This document shows positions 50,690 through 60,281 of a DNA stretch of 64,000 bases, piece by piece. The position numbers and the translations under genes were made by a program. Origin of the DNA: Anaerocolumna sedimenticola (GTDB lineage: Bacteria; Bacillota; Clostridia; Lachnospirales; Lachnospiraceae); contig NZ_CP048000.1 of NCBI RefSeq assembly GCF_009931695.1, positions 5,350,501 to 5,414,500 on the forward strand. The letters are read 5' to 3'. Below the pieces are notes generated by a model. It made no database searches. It was not told where the DNA came from and worked only from the letters and a program-made list of their open reading frames with translations. Each line of letters starts with the position of its first letter. Positions within the stretch are counted from its first letter, which is position 1.

Positions 50690-51268
50690 TCAGCCCAAAA
50701 TTCCAAGATGCTGTAATAATATCTTAATACCAAGACAGACTAATATAATACCTCCGGCTAATTCAGCTTTTGATTTAAATTTAGCACCAAAGATATTCCC
50801 GATTAAAACACCAATTACAGATAAAGTGAAAGTAACCAAGCCGATAAATGATACAGCCGGTATGATATCTACTTTTAAAAAGGCAAAGGTAATACCCACA
50901 GCTAAAGCATCAATACTTGTTGCAATCGCTAAAACCACCATATTCTTAAAACTTAAAGAGTTATCTTTCTCTTCCCCGCAGCAGGACTCCTCATCCTTAC
51001 TTAAAGCCTCTTTCATCATATGTATTCCGATTATCCCTAATAAAACAAATGCAATCCAATGATCAATACTTGTAATTTTATCACTGAATTGTATTCCCAG
51101 TATGTAACCGATTAATGGCATAACAGCCTGGAATATACCAAAATACAATCCTACTGTTATCAGATGTTTAGGTGTAATCTTACGAAAGGATAAACCTTTA
51201 CATACTGCTACCGCACATGCATCCATGGATAGTCCAACCGCTAAAATTAATAATTCCAATAAGTTCAT
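50690..51268 (-). CDS. mntP: Manganese efflux pump MntP
   Basis: 192 residues with six predicted membrane segments in two repeats, each with a conserved Asp motif: LLILAVGLSMDACAVAVCKG near the N-terminus and VLAIATSIDALAVGITFAFL in the middle. A Cys-rich loop (EESCCGEEKD) lies between. MntP exports Mn(II). The gene is preceded by a yybP-ykoY riboswitch and a consensus promoter, so expression should rise with manganese. Confidence 0.92.
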   Translation of the reverse strand: MNLLELLILAVGLSMDACAVAVCKGLSFRKITPKHLITVGLYFGIFQAVMPLIGYILGIQFSDKITSIDHWIAFVLLGIIGIHMMKEALSKDEESCCGEEKDNSLSFKNMVVLAIATSIDALAVGITFAFLKVDIIPAVSFIGLVTFTLSVIGVLIGNIFGAKFKSKAELAGGIILVCLGIKILLQHLGILG

Positions 51269-51371
51269 TCTGATTTCTCCTTTGATTAAAATATAAGAAT
51301 TGTAACATCACATGTAATATTCTCTTTACATCTGGGTGGCTAGTGTGATCCAGTTTTGTTGGACACACCGA

Positions 51372-51490
51372 TAAAAAAAGACCTACCTACAGCCAAAAAG
51401 CTGTAGATAAGTCTCGTTATTTAAAACAAAACCAGATAGAAACTATCAGTATGTTGGCTTCGTTACACAAACATGCTAACTACTCCCTTA
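51372..51490 (-). ncRNA. yybP-ykoY manganese riboswitch upstream of mntP
   Basis: Read on the minus strand, it starts AAGGGAGTAGTTAGCATG and continues with GAAGCCAACATACT, CTGGTTTTG and AACGAGACTTATC. This matches the conserved blocks of the yybP-ykoY aptamer (GGGGAGUAG, GCC-AACAUACU, CUGG, GAGAC). The 3' part overlaps an intrinsic terminator. The family senses Mn(II) and permits transcription of exporters such as mntP when bound. Confidence 0.9.
51373..51414 (-). terminator. Riboswitch expression-platform terminator
   Basis: AGACTTATCTACAGC and GCTGTAGGTAGGTCT pair (13 of 15 canonical, plus G-U) and are followed by seven T. The GAGACTT side also belongs to the aptamer, so binding and termination exclude one another. 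Confidence 0.85.
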
Positions 51491-51503
51491 TCACAATAAA
51501 AAT

Positions 51504-51532
51504 ATAATAGCTTATTGATAAAAGTCTGTCAA
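51504..51532 (-). promoter_or_regulatory. mntP promoter
   Basis: TTGACA (51532-51527), 17 bases, TATTAT (51509-51504), just upstream of the riboswitch. This is a near-perfect vegetative promoter. Confidence 0.85.
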
Positions 51533-51588
51533 TAACTTTTTTACTGCAAGGAAATGCTATAGAATAACCGTATTGTTTAAATATTCTG

Positions 51589-52959
51589 TTACAGGCCAGG
51601 AGCTGCTTCGTATACCTTTAGTTTCTCGTAATCCGTTTTCTTACACTCTGCCACTATCCATATACCGTCATTCTCATATTGACTGGACAGAATGGATGCG
51701 TGATCATTGAGATACGAAACCACATTTCCGTTTTGATAAGGGATACGCAATTCCAGTTTAACATAATCAGCAAAAACATGTTTCTTAATGGCTGCTATTA
51801 AACCATCCATCCCAATCTTTTTCTTTGCTGATATTATGACGGAATCTTGTATTGAAAGCTCTCTGTTTAAATCCAACAGTGTATTAACCATATCTATATT
51901 GTCCCCATCAGCATTATCCGTATCCATACCGTCTCTACCCATACTGTCCATATCAGCATTATCCTGGTATCCCTTTGCCAGATCCACTTTATTAAATGCA
52001 TAGATAACGGGTATTTGATCAGCTCCCAACTCCTTTAAGGTTTCCTGGGTAACCTTCATTTGTTCTTTATAATTTGGGTTAGAATAATCAATCACATGAA
52101 TCAGCAAATCTGCCTCGGCTACTTCTTCTAAGGTGGAGCGGAATGCTTTCACCAGATGATGAGGCAATTTACTGATAAATCCAACCGTATCCGTGAGTAA
52201 AAAGTTTTTATTATCCGGAAGTGTTATATTTCTTACGGAAGTTTCAAGGGTCGCAAATAACATATCCTTTTCAAATACCTTTTTTTCCGCATTCGGATTA
52301 TAAAGGTCAAGCATAACATTCATGATTGTAGATTTACCGGCATTGGTATACCCTACTAAAGCAACAACGGGAATCTCATTTTTCTTTCTCCATTTACGCT
52401 GATTCTGCCGCCTTGATACTAGTAGCTCCAGTTCTTTATTAAGAGCACTGATTCTGTCTTCGAGTTTTCTGCGGTCTAACTCTAATTTCTTTTCTCCTGA
52501 GCCTTTGTTTTTTAATCCTGCGCCACCACCCTGACGTCCTAAAGCTTCTGCGGAACCAATCAACCTTGGCAGCATATACTGTAATTTTGCAATTTCAACC
52601 TGAAGCTGTGCTTCTTTGGTTTTTGCCCTCTGTGCAAATATATCTAATATTAATACGGTCCGGTCTATTACCCTGCACTCTACGGTTTCTTCCAGGTTTC
52701 GTACCTGGGAGGGCGATAATTCATCATTAAAAATTACTAAATCCACACCAATTTCTTTGGCTAATTCGCTGATTTCCAGGATTTTTCCTTTTCCCAAATA
52801 ATATTGAGCGTTAATTCTGCTTAAATTCTGGCTCACTTCACTTACCGTATCAATATCACAGGCTTCCGCCAGATTTCTTAATTCCTCCATGGAATTTGTA
52901 AAGTCTTCGTTATCATTTAAGTTGGCTCCAATAAGGAGCGCCTTTTCTCTTTGTTCCAT
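51589..52959 (-). CDS. hflX: Ribosome-associated GTPase HflX
   Basis: 456 residues with an N-terminal HflX domain (LVIFNDELSPSQVRNLEETV, then a Gly/Lys-rich GRQGGGAGLKNKGSGEKKLE loop) and a GTPase domain: G1 GYTNAGKS, G3 DTVGF, G4 NKVDL, G5 SAKK. HflX splits stalled ribosomes. Between G4 and G5 is an odd 20-30 residue acidic insert rich in Asp, Asn and Met (NADMDSMGRDGMDTDNADGD), coded by a stretch with internal duplications. The gene appears intact. Confidence 0.93.
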   Translation of the reverse strand: MEQREKALLIGANLNDNEDFTNSMEELRNLAEACDIDTVSEVSQNLSRINAQYYLGKGKILEISELAKEIGVDLVIFNDELSPSQVRNLEETVECRVIDRTVLILDIFAQRAKTKEAQLQVEIAKLQYMLPRLIGSAEALGRQGGGAGLKNKGSGEKKLELDRRKLEDRISALNKELELLVSRRQNQRKWRKKNEIPVVALVGYTNAGKSTIMNVMLDLYNPNAEKKVFEKDMLFATLETSVRNITLPDNKNFLLTDTVGFISKLPHHLVKAFRSTLEEVAEADLLIHVIDYSNPNYKEQMKVTQETLKELGADQIPVIYAFNKVDLAKGYQDNADMDSMGRDGMDTDNADGDNIDMVNTLLDLNRELSIQDSVIISAKKKIGMDGLIAAIKKHVFADYVKLELRIPYQNGNVVSYLNDHASILSSQYENDGIWIVAECKKTDYEKLKVYEAAPGL

Positions 52960-53208
52960 ATAATATCCTCCATACAGATAAATGTGCAGACTTCCGCCTG
53001 TGACTGATAAACGGAGGATATTATAATTTTTATTATTATAAATAGTATAATAAAAGTCCCAATAAACTAAATAAAAATTAATTGTCTATTTCATTAGCCC
53101 TACCCCAACTTTATATTAATTTAATAAAATAAATTCCGTATTTGTTTCATATCTTTCAAACTTACTATTTTATTACTTTAATTTGCCAAGGGGTATAAAA
53201 AAGCATAC

Positions 53209-53237
53209 AAAAAAGAGGGCAGATTATCCCTCCTTTT
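53209..53237 (-). terminator. Terminator of a short orphan transcription unit
   Basis: GAGGG and CCCTC pair (53232-53228 with 53219-53215) around an 8-base loop and are followed by six T on the minus strand. It lies between hflX and the ABC transporter genes. Confidence 0.75.
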
Positions 53238-53335
53238 TCCAATATCCGTATTACATTCCGTAAAAGGTTATCTTAAAAATAGGCAGACCAATCCCGTTTA
53301 CCCTGCACCAGGCAGAGTCTTTAAGCACTATTAAA

Positions 53336-53383
53336 TTAGTTACATAAAGTTTTAAAACGAAATTTATATAAAAAAATACCCAT
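53336..53383 (-). CDS. Possible 15-residue peptide
   Basis: An ATG at 53383, 11 bases after GGAGG, starts MGIFLYKFRFKTLCN and stops. It is hydrophobic/basic. It could be a leader peptide that controls folding of the RNA behind it, a toxin-like peptide, or chance. The spacing from the ribosome box is longer than ideal. Confidence 0.3.
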   Translation of the reverse strand: MGIFLYKFRFKTLCN

Positions 53384-53417
53384 TTTTAAGCAACCCTCCA
53401 ATCCTAAAAGTATATAT

Positions 53418-53445
53418 ATTATACCATATTCTAAATATAATTCAA
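53418..53445 (-). promoter_or_regulatory. Promoter for the short orphan unit
   Basis: TTGAAT (53445-53440), 16 bases, TGG then TATAAT (53423-53418). The TG before the -10 box gives an extended -10. It drives transcription toward the terminator at 53209. Confidence 0.7.
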
Positions 53446-53574
53446 TCTATTTTTCTGCATGGTTGTGGAGTTTTTTTCCTGTTACTGATTACTATTTCTA
53501 ACAATCATTTTTGCACCCTAACGGTCCCTTCCTCTTTACCCTATGTATTTCTTCATAACATAACAGAATACTCC

Positions 53575-55191
53575 TTAATATGCTGTCTTTTTAACAGTGA
53601 TCACTCTGTCGTACTTTGGTTTTGTATCTTTAAAGATTACATGACTTACATTGATAACCGTAATATCTTTAAGGTTTAAGATCGTATTTTCTATCTCCCT
53701 GGCTCTCTCCATATCCAAAGAAGCAAACGCTTCATCCATAAACAGGATACTTGCTTTATTTAATAACGCTCTTGCAATTACGATTCGGCTTCTCTCACCG
53801 CCGGATATATTTCGGCCGTTATCATAAATAACCGTATTCAGGCCATCCGGTAGATTTTGTATAAAGCCGTCAAGACCGGAAGCAGTTATTGCGGTGTTGA
53901 TTTCTTCCTCCGAGTAATCTTTATACAACGTTATGTTATTCTTAATCGTGTCTTCAAAGATAAATACCTGCTGCTCAATATTGGCAACCAGAGAAAAATA
54001 CTGTTCTTTCTTAATTTCTTTCATATTATAGCCATCAATCAATATATCTCCCCAGGTAGGATAAAAATATTTACGGAAGAGCTTTAATAAGGTAGATTTA
54101 CCGCCCCCGCTGGGTCCCACGATTAGATATTTACCGTTCTTTTTAAACTCTAAGTTAATATCGGATAAAATGACCCTGTCATCATCTTCATAATGAAATC
54201 CCACATTCTGAAATTCAATCGTATCCTTAAATTCCGTAAGCTCTACTGTTTCTTCATGGGTATTGGAATTCTTTAAGGTATCTTCCATTTTCTTAATCAG
54301 GTTTCCTGAAGTAAATAGTTTTGGCAGGCTTTCACTGATTTCAAACAACGGCCAGGCCATACGTCCTAATCCTTCCACAACCAATAAGACGCCGCCGGGG
54401 GTTATATCACCCTTGACTGCAAAATAACCGATAAAACAAATAACTCCGTATAAGGAACCATTCATAACGAAATTCTCCGTACTGTTTATGAAGGATATCA
54501 TACGCTCAATCAAAAAGCCTTTATACTGAATCTCATTACTTTTCTTATAATAATCATCTGTTACCTTATCCTGCAGGTTATAATTTTTAACAATGTGAAA
54601 TGCCGATAATACTTCTTTAATATAAGAGGTGTAACCGTCAAACATATCACTTCTTTCTTTATATGCCTTTTTAAGAGGTCTTGCAGTTGTAACAGATATT
54701 AATAGGTTTATGGCAATGATTACAAGAGATAAAAGTATCATTGACCGGTTCACGGTAGATATCAGCCAGATACCTACCAGAAAGCTTACGGTACCATTCC
54801 CTACTGTATAAATACCAGCAATCAGATTATTTTCCAGCGTATTAAAATCATTGGTCATACTGGACAGATATTTTGCATTATTTTCTTTCTGAAATTCAGC
54901 TATATCTTTATGAAAAACCTTAGTGACATAATATTTTTTAAGTAATACATTTGCTTTCTTTTTGTATAAGTTATTGGTTAATGCTACGGTTATACCAAAA
55001 GGCAGTAACGCTGATGCGTTTAATAATAGTACAGGTGTTAAGGCTTTTAAGGTATTCACATCCCCTTTTAAGGCATAATCCAGGATTAACATCATTTTTC
55101 TTGAGACCTGCCCGTCTAAAATTGCTGTTATAATTGTAAAACCCATTGCAAGGATAAAATAAGGCAAAACCTGAACCAATTTTTTTACCAT
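53575..55191 (-). CDS. ABC transporter, fused permease-ATPase (subunit 2)
   Basis: 538 residues: six membrane segments in the first 300 residues, then an ATPase with Walker A GPSGGGKSTLL, a Q-loop region, signature SGGERSRIVIARALL and Walker B SILFMDEAFASLD. The H-loop region ends in VSHVIF. It overlaps the preceding subunit by 7 bases, so the two half-transporters probably form a heterodimer. It likely exports a peptide, lipid or drug. The regulator upstream suggests induction by the exported compound. Confidence 0.9.
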   Translation of the reverse strand: MVKKLVQVLPYFILAMGFTIITAILDGQVSRKMMLILDYALKGDVNTLKALTPVLLLNASALLPFGITVALTNNLYKKKANVLLKKYYVTKVFHKDIAEFQKENNAKYLSSMTNDFNTLENNLIAGIYTVGNGTVSFLVGIWLISTVNRSMILLSLVIIAINLLISVTTARPLKKAYKERSDMFDGYTSYIKEVLSAFHIVKNYNLQDKVTDDYYKKSNEIQYKGFLIERMISFINSTENFVMNGSLYGVICFIGYFAVKGDITPGGVLLVVEGLGRMAWPLFEISESLPKLFTSGNLIKKMEDTLKNSNTHEETVELTEFKDTIEFQNVGFHYEDDDRVILSDINLEFKKNGKYLIVGPSGGGKSTLLKLFRKYFYPTWGDILIDGYNMKEIKKEQYFSLVANIEQQVFIFEDTIKNNITLYKDYSEEEINTAITASGLDGFIQNLPDGLNTVIYDNGRNISGGERSRIVIARALLNKASILFMDEAFASLDMERAREIENTILNLKDITVINVSHVIFKDTKPKYDRVITVKKTAY

Positions 55192-56830
55192 GTTATCACC
55201 TCATCAAAATACTCTTTCGCTGGATACCTGTTAACCAGGCCGTTTTTTAGTTCGATAACATAATCATAGCGGTCGGTTACTCCCTCATAAAACCTGTGGC
55301 TGATGGCAATAACCGTATTATTTAAAGATAAGAATACTTTCTCTATCTCCCTGCCAAGTTCTTCATTTAAGCTGGAAGTCCCCTCATCCACAAATAATAT
55401 CTCCGCATTTTTAGCAATTGCTCTGGCAATGGAGATTCTTTGGCGTTGTCCTCCGGACAAATTTTTTCCGTTCTCCCTTAACCTTTCATTCATGCCGCCT
55501 TTATCCTCAATTATAGGCTCCAACCCGCATACTTTAACAGCATATTCCATCTGTTCATCCGAAATTTCTTTATAAAGACTGATATTATTCCTAATAGTAT
55601 CCTCGAATAAAAATACGTCCTGATAGATAAATGCTACTTTATCATGAAAGGATTTTTCTTCTATTTCCCGATAGTCCATACTATCTACCGTTATAGTTCC
55701 CTCGTAATCATCATTTGCCATGGCAAGCAGATTCATTAAAGTAGATTTTCCGGCACCACTGACTCCTTTGATTAAATATTTTTTCCTTTCTCTATTGTAA
55801 AGGAAGCATTTTGCAAAATTGGCTTCTTATCATAGGAAAAGTTAACTCCTCTAACCTCTATCTTATCCTTAAAATCAAAAGTTTTACTGCTGTTATGCCT
55901 GCTTTCTTGATAACTCTCCGGTTTTGCAATCTTTTCATAAATGCTGACAGATGCCCTCACCTGATTCCACATCGGAAAAGCACTGATTAAAAAATTGCTG
56001 ATAGAGCTGCACAACTGAAATGTCAGACCGGCCTCTGCCAGGGACAGCCCTGTCTGAAACTCATTAGCCAGGTAGATCAAAACCACTACAGATACGATGA
56101 AACCAGGAACTCGTATTACATTTCTCTGAAATTCATTAAAGACATTGGCTGCATACTTTTTCTGTTCCGTCCGGTTAATAGTACCAATGCTTTTCTTTAA
56201 AAATTTTTCTTCGATATTATTTAACTTTAATATCTCAATTCCGTTAAATGTATTAGACATATCCGTAGTAAACCGTTCGTTATATTCGGATACGGATTGC
56301 TCCAGGGCAGTCATTTTCCTGGTAAACAAATGGGCTAATAAAAATAATAACAAGGAAAATAAAAACATGCCTGCTGCCAGCTTATAGTCCAATAAAATTA
56401 AAAATAATACAGAGAAAACATACATACCCATGTTAATCAAATAATTTAATAAACTGATAAAGAATTTATTTTCAAAGGTATTTACATCGTTAATTAAATT
56501 CGATATGTATATTTCTTTGGATTTTTGAGTGAATTGTTTAAATGACAGATTCATAATTTTATCAAACGCTTGTTTTCTTACATCTAAAATCGTATCTCTC
56601 ATATAACGTATCCGAAGCATTCTTGATAATAAAAAGTTTATCGGTGTATAGATGATGAACACTATTGTTACGATAACTACCGTTTTATAATATTTTATAT
56701 CGCCCTTTTGAATTGCCCCTAAGATAAGGGCAAAGATACCCATCTGAACAAAATGGTCAATAATAAACAAAAAGGTGGCAAACAGGTATTGTATAAATTT
56801 AGATTTTCTCCTTAATAATAATTCTCTCAT
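55185..56830 (-). pseudogene. ABC transporter, fused permease-ATPase (subunit 1), frameshifted
   Basis: Together the two pieces make a normal half-transporter: membrane domain and the start of the ATPase (55772-56830), then Walker A GVSGAGKSTL in the gap, and FIYQDVFLFEDT, LSGGQRQRISIARAIA and EILFVDEGTSSL in the rest (to 55185). The break is in GGAAAAAATATTTAATC: six A where seven would give KGKKYLIKG. Reading A-AAA-AAT is also a slippery heptamer for -1 frameshifting. The Walker A motif needs the second frame. Confidence 0.85.
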
Positions 56831-56870
56831 ATATCTTAATCTACTCCCCTTTTATTTTACTTTTATTATT

Positions 56871-57706
56871 TTATAGAAAAGGTGCCAGACCTTTTATAGC
56901 ATTAAATCCGTATTTTTTCACTAATTTGTCAGCCAGCTTATGTAAAGTATCCTCTTCCAAAAATGGATATAGTCCCGTACATTCCTCAATATTTCCATTG
57001 TCCAGGGCTTTCATAACTACCTTGTCCAGAGTCTCTTCACTTAAAAAAGGGGCCAGGCCAACTAAGTCTTTCATTCTTACCGTACCTGTTTTTACTACTT
57101 TAATTACTAATTTATCCAAGGTCTCTTCGCTTAAGTGAGGAGCCAAATTAGATATTTGTGATATATTAACTTCTTCGGTAATTTTTTCTGCCAGATAATC
57201 TAACAGATCTTCCTCTAAAAAAGGAGCGAGTTTTACTATATCGTCTATATTGTTAACCACATCAATTTTTTCACCCAGTATTCTAAAAAGTCTTCACTGA
57301 CAAAAGGTGCGATACTTAGTAAATCTTTTGTATTAAGCAGTTCTTCATTGTCTCTGATAACCGTATCCATGAGATTTTCCGTCTGGCTCGGTTTTAATAC
57401 CGGAGCCGCAGCAGCCAGGGTTTCAACTGATACTTTCTCTTCTTTAACAAATTGAGCTGCATCTCCTTTTATTACATGCTCCACTAACGCACTTTCTTTT
57501 TTATCAGATAAGAGACTATCTATACTACAGCCTAATAACTCCACCAGTTCCGGTAGTTTAGAAATATCCGGCATGGAATTTCCTCTCTCCCAGTTACTGA
57601 CAGCCTGATAACTGACACCTAATATATCCGCTAATTCCATTTGAGTCATATTTTTTTCTTTACGAAGTTGTGCTATCTTTTTTCCAACATTACTGGTATT
57701 AAACAT
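56871..57706 (-). pseudogene. XRE regulator with repeated LAPFL modules, frameshifted
   Basis: The N-terminus is an XRE helix-turn-helix (MTQMELADILGVSYQAVSNW). From about residue 85 on, some six units of about 30 residues follow the pattern LAPFLSEETLDKLV-K-v--g-i. The first units are in the frame ending at 57245, the rest in the frame at 56871-57260. The break is at GTGAAAAAATTG, where one more A would restore the series. The regulator probably controls the ABC genes that follow. The repeat tail is likely a ligand or partner sensor. Confidence 0.8.
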
Positions 57707-58065
57707 AAAAGATTCTCCTTATTAAATTTATTTTAAGTTTACAAAACGTTTTAAATGTATACCAAGTTTACCGGTAACTTGTGCTTTTATTTTAGCATTC
57801 TATGGAAAAATAAAAAGCAACTAATGCTTGAATGCGCTCTAAATCGTTCATTGATACAAATGTAACATGACCTTAAAGGCCTCAAATACTACATGAAAAA
57901 GAAACTGCGAAGCGGTTTCTTTTTCATACCAAAATCATAAACTCAAGCATTACTTTAGTTTTTTAAACTTTCATTACTGCTATTCCCATATTGTAACTTT
58001 ATGGATTTCATTATAATATAGAATCAGGGAAATTAGAATAAACAAAATGGAAAAAGGTGACAAAA
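57707..58065. other. Divergent intergenic region with orphan hairpin
   Basis: Between the XRE regulator and the GIY-YIG gene is a perfect 13-bp stem ATGAAAAAGAAAC/GTTTCTTTTTCAT at 57893-57927. It does not follow any known gene, so it may end a short transcript from about 57730 on the plus strand. No gene is visible. Confidence 0.5.
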
Positions 58066-59052
58066 TTGTCGGATATTACAAATGAATTAAAAGAAAAACT
58101 TAATACTATACCTGAACTTCCGGGCATTTATAAATTTTATGATGCAGGTGGTAATATTATATATGTAGGTAAAAGTAAGTGTTTAAAAAACAGGGTAAAA
58201 TCTTATTTCACAAAATCACCCAAATGGGAAAAAGTAAAAAAAATGATTTGCTTTATACAGGATGTGGAATTTATCGTTACCGATACCCACTTAGAGGCCA
58301 GATTATTGGAATGTGAATTAATTAAAACACTAAAACCTTATTTTAATGCACAGATGAAAAACGATCAGAGATATGTTTATCTGAAGGTTGCAGAGTATAA
58401 CTCTTATAATCCGTTAACCGTAATAGCTGAAAGGGAAGAGTTTTCGTTTGGACCCTTTCGAAGCAGATATACCTTATTGGATATTGTTAATTCCTTAAAA
58501 AATATATATCCTATAGCCAAAAAAGACCATACCTATGTATTTGAATATCATTTACTTCCGGTTTCTCTTACCAAAGATGAATTTGAAGAAAACAGAATTA
58601 ATCTTCTTGAATTATTCTCCGATCCTCTTAAGTTCAGCTTATTTCTTTCCGAATTGGAAGTAAAAATGATGGAAGCGGCCTCTTTCTATAAATATGAAAC
58701 TGCTTCCATGTACCGGGATATGATGAACGGTTTAAAATATATAACTCACGGAATCAGCGCATATGAAAATCTTTTAAACAGAAGTATACTCTTAAAAATT
58801 CCATATCCTGAGGGTACTAAACTATTTTATATCTCCGATGGTAAAGTCGTTTTAAAAGAAAAGTTCTCTATCCTCCAAGGGAAAGATATCAAGAAATTTA
58901 TTAAAAAAGGAAAGTCAAATATGGAATTAACAAGGACCGTTCCAGACAGCAATTCGAATTTAGAAATAACAGAAAAGAAACACATTGATTTCCGCGATAT
59001 TTTATGTTCGGAGATTATGGCTTTACCGGAGGATATGGTTATGCTTTTATAA
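58066..59052 (+). CDS. GIY-YIG nuclease, UvrC/Cho-like
   Basis: 328 residues from a TTG at 58066 (AAGGTGA 5 bases before; an in-frame GTG at 58057 overlaps that box). The N-terminal GIY-YIG domain reads LPGIYKFYDAGGNIIYVGKS with the conserved Arg (NRVKSYF) and Glu (ARLLECELIK). The rest resembles the UvrC middle part but lacks the C-terminal RNase H-like nuclease. It could make single incisions in DNA repair, as Cho does. It stands alone in the region. Confidence 0.82.
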   Translation: MSDITNELKEKLNTIPELPGIYKFYDAGGNIIYVGKSKCLKNRVKSYFTKSPKWEKVKKMICFIQDVEFIVTDTHLEARLLECELIKTLKPYFNAQMKNDQRYVYLKVAEYNSYNPLTVIAEREEFSFGPFRSRYTLLDIVNSLKNIYPIAKKDHTYVFEYHLLPVSLTKDEFEENRINLLELFSDPLKFSLFLSELEVKMMEAASFYKYETASMYRDMMNGLKYITHGISAYENLLNRSILLKIPYPEGTKLFYISDGKVVLKEKFSILQGKDIKKFIKKGKSNMELTRTVPDSNSNLEITEKKHIDFRDILCSEIMALPEDMVMLL

Positions 59053-59124
59053 AATTCTTAAATATAACATTTATCTGCAACCCTGTTTCATATACTTATA
59101 TAAGCATATTATTAGGGGAAAGTA

Positions 59125-59763
59125 ATGTCTAGATTTAATACAGACAGTCATCTGAGATATAAAACCATGACATTAACCGGTCAGGGTCAGATTACCGCTG
59201 TCCCGGATATAGCAGTTATCCGTCTTGGGGTTGAAACAACCGGTGATAATTTAATGGCAATTCAGGCGGAAAATGCACAGTTAAGCCAGGCTGTCATCCA
59301 CGCCTTAAAACGACTTGGCATTACGGACATTAAGACATATCAGTATATAATTGAGAAACGTTATGATTATGAAAATGGTACACAAGTTGACAGAGGTTAT
59401 GCCGTCCGTAATATTCTGGAGATCAGATTGGATAATATGGAGCAGGTGGGGATGGTAATTGATACCGCCGTAGCAAATGGTGCCAATATTGTAGAATTTA
59501 TCTCCTTTGAGGTATCGGAGTTAGGAGCTTATTACCAGCAGGCCTTAAATCTGGCTGTTATGAGTGCCATGGATAAAGCAAAATCATTAGCTGAACTATT
59601 AGGTCTGCCTTTGGAGCCTTTTCCGGTACATATTATTGAAAACAGTACGCCGCCGATACCCTACTCCCAAAGCGCAGTCACCAGAGAGCGTACCTTTGTA
59701 ACCCCGATTGAACCCGGAAATAAAATCATTGAAGCTTTTGTGACGATTGATTTTAATTACTGA
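59125..59763 (+). CDS. SIMPL-domain protein (DUF541)
   Basis: 212 residues with TGQGQITAVPDIAVIRLGVE, the opening of the SIMPL domain, and a middle of KRLGITDIKTYQYIIEKRYD. The family includes oxidative-stress-linked proteins of unknown biochemistry. It has no signal peptide in this reading, unlike many exported homologs, so it may be cytoplasmic. An AGGGGAAAGTA leader precedes the ATG. Confidence 0.85.
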   Translation: MSRFNTDSHLRYKTMTLTGQGQITAVPDIAVIRLGVETTGDNLMAIQAENAQLSQAVIHALKRLGITDIKTYQYIIEKRYDYENGTQVDRGYAVRNILEIRLDNMEQVGMVIDTAVANGANIVEFISFEVSELGAYYQQALNLAVMSAMDKAKSLAELLGLPLEPFPVHIIENSTPPIPYSQSAVTRERTFVTPIEPGNKIIEAFVTIDFNY

Positions 59764-59795
59764 ATGCAACTTTAAAATTTTAATTTGTTCCTATA

Positions 59796-60281
59796 TTAAA
59801 AATAATCCGGTATCCGGTTTATTGAGGTATTCTGCAGTTTCAACCATATGATATCTTTACACAATGCCATGCAGACTGCCTTCTTATCTTTTTGCAAATA
59901 AGAAGGCAGAATTTTAAAACCTAATCTTTCATAAAATACCGGGTTGATTTCTGAATATAAAAAGATAATGCTGTTTTCTCTATCAATTTTTCCCATGCAA
60001 TCGTTTAATAAGCTGGTAGCATATCCCTTACCGGCAAATTCCAACGGTGTTAATACGGAGCCAAATCCATATACTTTATAACCGAACAGTTCTTTTAAAT
60101 TCAGCATAATCAAGGAACTGACGATTTTCCCGTCCTCTTCTATTACATATCTTACACCAAATTCGTCTTCTTTACTGTTATCCGCCTTATATTGTTCAAA
60201 AGTCCTGTTTTTGCTCCATTCTTTATAAGCTTCCCGAAATAATTCCTCTCTTTCCGAGAGTTTGGCTTGTCTTATTAGCAT
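59796..60281 (-). CDS. GNAT-family N-acetyltransferase
   Basis: 161 residues from the ATG at 60281 (AGGAG 9 bases before). The sequence KGYATSLLNDCMGKID, FLYSEINPVFYERLGFKILP and the N-terminal RQAKLSEREELFREAYKEWS define a GNAT acyltransferase. Longer in-frame readings lack a ribosome site. The substrate is unknown. Confidence 0.8.
   Translation of the reverse strand: MLIRQAKLSEREELFREAYKEWSKNRTFEQYKADNSKEDEFGVRYVIEEDGKIVSSLIMLNLKELFGYKVYGFGSVLTPLEFAGKGYATSLLNDCMGKIDRENSIIFLYSEINPVFYERLGFKILPSYLQKDKKAVCMALCKDIIWLKLQNTSINRIPDYF

Larger units (their letters stand above)
53209..53411 (-). ncRNA. Candidate small RNA / leader-peptide transcript (about 200 nt)
   Basis: A good promoter at 53418-53445 and a terminator at 53209-53237 frame about 200 bases in the gap between hflX and the ABC transporter. 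The only coding possibility is a 15-codon frame at 53336-53383. The following GC-richer section (CTCTGCCTGGTGCAGGGTAA and GGGATTGGTCTGCC) may fold. I could not match it to a known RNA family. Confidence 0.5.
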
